DNA from: Prolixibacteraceae bacterium
GTDB taxonomy: Bacteria; Bacteroidota; Bacteroidia; Bacteroidales; Prolixibacteraceae
DNA: 7,456 nucleotides
NCBI GenBank assembly: GCA_003516705.1
Contig: DPCJ01000066.1
Span: forward strand, 6,170-13,625
Direction: 5' to 3'
Shown piece after piece: positions 4,551-7,456 of the stretch. The translations under genes and the position numbers were made by a program. Numbering within the stretch: position 1 is the stretch's first letter; each line of letters begins with the position of its first letter. Under the pieces are notes generated by a model. It searched no databases, was not told the origin of the DNA, and saw nothing but the letters and a program-made list of their open reading frames with translations.

Positions 4551-7346
4551 TCAGAGTTTTGATGCCAACGCTTCACCGGTATATGAGTTTTTTACTTTTA
4601 CCAAATCTTCCGGAACTCCGGCAAAAATAAGTTCGCCCCCTTTATCTCCACCTTCCGGACCAAGGTCGATTACCCAGTCGGCTGATTTTATAATTTCAAG
4701 GTTGTGTTCGATTATAATAATTGAATGTCCACGCGATATTAATGCGTTGAACGAATCGAGTAGTTTGCTGATGTCATGGAAATGCAGCCCGGTAGTTGGT
4801 TCGTCGAAAACAAAAAGTGTGGGCGAATCTTTTTCAAGCGCCAGAAACGAAGCCAGTTTCACGCGCTGGCTTTCGCCACCCGACAATGTACTCGACGACT
4901 GACCCAGTTTAATATAGCCCAAACCCACATCCTGTAAAGGCTTCAGCCGTTTTGTAATCTTTTTTTCTGTCGAACTTTTACCACGGCTGAATAATTCGAT
5001 GGCCTCATCAACGGTTAAATTGAGGATGTCGTCGATGTTTTTGTCCATGTACCGAACATCGAGAATATCCTCTTTAAACCGTTTGCCATTGCAGCTTTCG
5101 CAAACAAGGAAAACATCGGCCAGAAACTGCATTTCAACTTTTATTGTGCCTTCTCCCTGGCATTCGTCGCAACGACCGCCATCCACGTTAAACGAAAAAT
5201 GCGAAGGTTGTAACCCCTGTATTTTTGCCGCCTGCTGTTCAGAATAAAGTTTTCTGATTTCGTCGTAAGCTTTCAGATAAGTAACAGGGTTTGATCGTGA
5301 CGATTTTCCGATGGGATTCTGGTCGATGTATTCGATGGCAGTGAGCAACTGGTAATCGCCCAGAATTGCATCGTGCTGTCCAGTCCTGTCACCATAACCT
5401 CCAATAATTTTGGTCAGTGCAGGTGCCAGAATTTTGGTAACCAGCGACGATTTTCCCGACCCGCTCACACCGGTTACTACAGTAATTACATTCAGTGGAA
5501 ATTTAACGCGCAGGTTTTTCAGGTTGTTTTCGCGGGCACCAACAATTTCAATAAAGTTGGTCCATTTGCGGCGCATTTTTGGAACTTCAATTCGTTCAAC
5601 GCCAGTCAGGTATTTGGTTGTCAGGCTTTCGGGTTTTTCGGCTAATTGTGTGTGGTTGCCCTGAAAAACAACCTCGCCGCCGTGTTGCCCGGCAAACGGG
5701 CCGATATCGATAATTTCGTCGGCTGCACGAATTATTTCCTCGTCATGTTCGACCACCAAAACCGTGTTCCCGATAGATTGCAGTTGTCGCAAGACTTTAA
5801 TGAGTTGTTGTGAATCGCGCGAATGTAAACCAATACTTGGTTCGTCAAGGATGTAAAGCGACCCGACCAGACTGCTCCCTAACGATGTTGCAAGATTAAT
5901 TCGCTGCGATTCTCCACCTGAAAGTGTTGATGAAAGTCTGTTCAGCGTGAGATAACCTAATCCTACGTCGCACAGAAAGTTGAGCCGGTTGTTGATTTCT
6001 GTCAGTAATCGTTTGGATAAAATGGTTTCGTGGCTGTTGAGTTCAAGCCCTGCAAAAAAGGGTTTTAATTCCGAAACCGGCATCAAAACCAACTCGTGAA
6101 GCGACTTTCCCGCAATTTTCACATAGCCGGCTTCTTTCTTCAGCCGACTGCCTTTGCACTCCGGGCAAACGGTTTTTCCGCGATACCGCGAGAGCATTAC
6201 CCGATATTGAATTTTATAGCTGTTTTCTTCCAGCATCTTAAAAAACTGGTTCAACCCTTCGAAATGTTTGTTGCCGGTCCAAAGCAAAAAGCGCTGGGCG
6301 CTTGTAAGTTCGTAAAAAGGTTTGTGAATCGGGAAATCGAATTTGTTTGCTGCATAAACCAGCTGGTTTTTCCATTCGCTCATTTTTTCACCTTTCCAGC
6401 AGGCAATGGCATCCTGGTAAATCGAAAGCGATTTGTTGGGAATCACAAGGTCTTCATCAATCCCGATTACCTTGCCGTAACCTTCGCAGGTTGGGCAGGC
6501 GCCCACCGGATTATTGAAACTGAACATGTGAACTGTTGGAATTTCAAACTCAATTCCATCAGCTTCAAACTGGTTCGAAAACGATTTGCTGATGTTCCCG
6601 TTAGCCACGTTTACTTTGATGATACATTCGCCGTGACCTTCAAAAAAGGCAGTCTGTACCGAGTCGGCCATGCGGCTTTGCGTGTCTTCATCAGCATTCA
6701 CCGAAATGCGGTCGATGATGATGCAACTTCCATTGCTGGTTTCCTGCAAATTGTCTTTTACAAACTCTTCAATTTTTACCGTTTTGCTATCGATTTCAAG
6801 CCGGGTAAAACCCTGCTGCAAAAGCAACTCAGCTTCCTGCAAGAGTGTTCTTCCGTTTTTTGGTCTGAGCGGTGCGGCTACAATTACCATCGTGTCAACC
6901 GGGAAAGTGTTGATGTAATCTAAAACATCGGTAACGCTTTCGCGTTTCACTTCATCGCCCGAAACCGGTGAAATTGTTCGCCCAATGCGGGCAAAAAGCA
7001 GCTTCAGATAGTCGTATATTTCGGTAGAAGTTCCAACCGTTGAGCGCGGATTACGTGTGTTTACCTTTTGTTCGATGGCAATTGCCGGCGGAATTCCTTT
7101 TATAAAATCAACTTCGGGTTTATTGATTCTGCCTAAAAACTGACGTGCGTACGACGAAAGGCTTTCCACATAACGCCGTTGTCCTTCGGCAAAAAGCGTG
7201 TCGAAAGCCAGCGAAGACTTCCCCGAACCCGAAACCCCTGTTACTACAATAAACGTGTTGAGTGGGATTTTCAAACTGATATTCTTGAGGTTATGAGCCC
7301 TGGCATGTTGAATTTCAATGAATTTTGATACTTTTTTATGTGGCAT
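4551..7346 (-). CDS. uvrA: Excinuclease ABC subunit A (UvrA)
   Basis: UvrA is the damage-sensing ATPase of nucleotide excision repair. It dimerises, binds distorted DNA and loads UvrB, after which UvrC cuts. The 931 residues match the usual 930-950. There are two ABC modules. The first has Walker A GVSGSGKSS at 37-45, signature LSGGESQR at 475-482, Walker B ending ILDEP at 499-503 and switch His534. The second has Walker A at 626-634, signature at 821-828, Walker B ending FDEP at 847-850 and His881. Cysteine pairs 284/287 with 394/397, and 726/729 with 749/752, form the zinc sites of the two signature domains. The extra CPxC pair that E. coli UvrA has just before the FSFNNP motif is absent here; residues 260-274 read FEADGIEFEIPTVHM. 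I recall this state from other Bacteroidota UvrA proteins, so it looks like a lineage trait and not damage. All ATPase residues are intact and the gene appears functional. Confidence 0.98.
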   Translation of the reverse strand: MPHKKVSKFIEIQHARAHNLKNISLKIPLNTFIVVTGVSGSGKSSLAFDTLFAEGQRRYVESLSSYARQFLGRINKPEVDFIKGIPPAIAIEQKVNTRNPRSTVGTSTEIYDYLKLLFARIGRTISPVSGDEVKRESVTDVLDYINTFPVDTMVIVAAPLRPKNGRTLLQEAELLLQQGFTRLEIDSKTVKIEEFVKDNLQETSNGSCIIIDRISVNADEDTQSRMADSVQTAFFEGHGECIIKVNVANGNISKSFSNQFEADGIEFEIPTVHMFSFNNPVGACPTCEGYGKVIGIDEDLVIPNKSLSIYQDAIACWKGEKMSEWKNQLVYAANKFDFPIHKPFYELTSAQRFLLWTGNKHFEGLNQFFKMLEENSYKIQYRVMLSRYRGKTVCPECKGSRLKKEAGYVKIAGKSLHELVLMPVSELKPFFAGLELNSHETILSKRLLTEINNRLNFLCDVGLGYLTLNRLSSTLSGGESQRINLATSLGSSLVGSLYILDEPSIGLHSRDSQQLIKVLRQLQSIGNTVLVVEHDEEIIRAADEIIDIGPFAGQHGGEVVFQGNHTQLAEKPESLTTKYLTGVERIEVPKMRRKWTNFIEIVGARENNLKNLRVKFPLNVITVVTGVSGSGKSSLVTKILAPALTKIIGGYGDRTGQHDAILGDYQLLTAIEYIDQNPIGKSSRSNPVTYLKAYDEIRKLYSEQQAAKIQGLQPSHFSFNVDGGRCDECQGEGTIKVEMQFLADVFLVCESCNGKRFKEDILDVRYMDKNIDDILNLTVDEAIELFSRGKSSTEKKITKRLKPLQDVGLGYIKLGQSSSTLSGGESQRVKLASFLALEKDSPTLFVFDEPTTGLHFHDISKLLDSFNALISRGHSIIIIEHNLEIIKSADWVIDLGPEGGDKGGELIFAGVPEDLVKVKNSYTGEALASKL

Positions 7347-7393
7347 ATATCCCGGGTTACTAATTATTGGGTTAAAAATTTGTATTTTTCCTT

Positions 7394-7408
7394 AAAATGT
7401 GTCATTTT
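7394..7408. other. Palindrome in the uvrA leader, possible operator or 5' hairpin
   Basis: AAAATG (7394-7399) and CATTTT (7403-7408) are perfect inverted arms around a three-base spacer. The element begins within a few bases of the predicted uvrA transcription start and about 50 bp before the ATG. It could be a binding site for a dimeric repressor, as uvrA is SOS-controlled in E. coli, or a short hairpin at the 5' end of the mRNA. In such AT-rich DNA, chance is also a real possibility. Confidence 0.25.
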
Positions 7409-7416
7409 TACCAGCA

Positions 7417-7424
7417 CAAAATTA
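7417..7424 (-). promoter_or_regulatory. Predicted -7 promoter box of uvrA
   Basis: On the minus strand the bases read TAATTTTG, a perfect TAnnTTTG box. The expected transcription start falls near 7410-7412, giving a leader of about 65 bases before the ATG at 7346. A TTG at 7441-7443 (minus strand) lies 16 bases upstream of the box, just short of the usual 17-23 spacing for a -33 element. The leader is AT-rich and has no clear Shine-Dalgarno; only GGGATAT precedes the ATG. Confidence 0.6.
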
Positions 7425-7456
7425 GTAATTAGTTTCACTTCAACTTAAAAACGTCG

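Noticed and set aside
6096..6923. Long rightward reading frame (275 codons) antisense to uvrA
   Set aside because: It lies wholly inside a strongly conserved UvrA coding region in an opposing frame, its translation shows no family motif, and it has no promoter or ribosome binding site. It is a codon-bias shadow.
1..7456. Undescribed defence, mobile or biosynthetic system
   Set aside because: Apart from two small unknown proteins and one helical-repeat protein, every gene belongs to a familiar housekeeping or envelope family. No transposase, integrase, repeat array, attachment site or toxin-antitoxin-like pair is visible.

Overview
The window reads as an ordinary chromosomal segment of a Bacteroidota (Bacteroidetes) bacterium, probably near the Bacteroidales/Marinilabiliales. 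Three things support this. The predicted promoters carry the phylum-specific -7 motif TAnnTTTG. Most starts lack a Shine-Dalgarno. The UvrA protein has the form I recall for Bacteroidota, including an insertion-domain variant that lacks one cysteine pair of the E. coli protein. DNA is moderately AT-rich with very AT-rich intergenic gaps. I see no mobile element, CRISPR array, tRNA or rRNA, and nothing that looks like a new defence or biosynthetic system.

Left part (1-996). A strong intrinsic terminator (25-53) closes a rightward gene lying off the left edge. A 63-residue unrecognised protein (143-334, +) follows. It converges on a 168-residue HEAT-repeat-like helical protein (398-904, -), and the two share a hairpin terminator near 357-386. 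The 92-bp gap 905-996 is a divergent promoter region with a perfect TAnnTTTG box for each direction.

Middle (997-2764, +). A MATE-family multidrug/cation antiporter is translationally overlapped with a small four-helix membrane protein of unknown function, so the two probably form an operon. The MATE gene's promoter sits so close to its ATG that the mRNA is predicted to be nearly or fully leaderless.

Right part (2768-7456, -). uvrA, the damage-recognition ATPase of nucleotide excision repair, is transcribed leftward from a TAnnTTTG promoter at 7417-7424. It is followed after 37 bp by an exported peptidase family C69 dipeptidase whose catalytic Cys25 sits exactly at the predicted signal-peptidase cleavage point. 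This leftward pair ends 3 bp from the end of the rightward MATE operon, with no convincing terminator between them.

The genes do not form one pathway: repair, efflux and peptide hydrolysis are housekeeping or envelope functions side by side. The points most worth checking are the start sites, the leaderless MATE transcript, the unknown small proteins and the UvrA cysteine variant.
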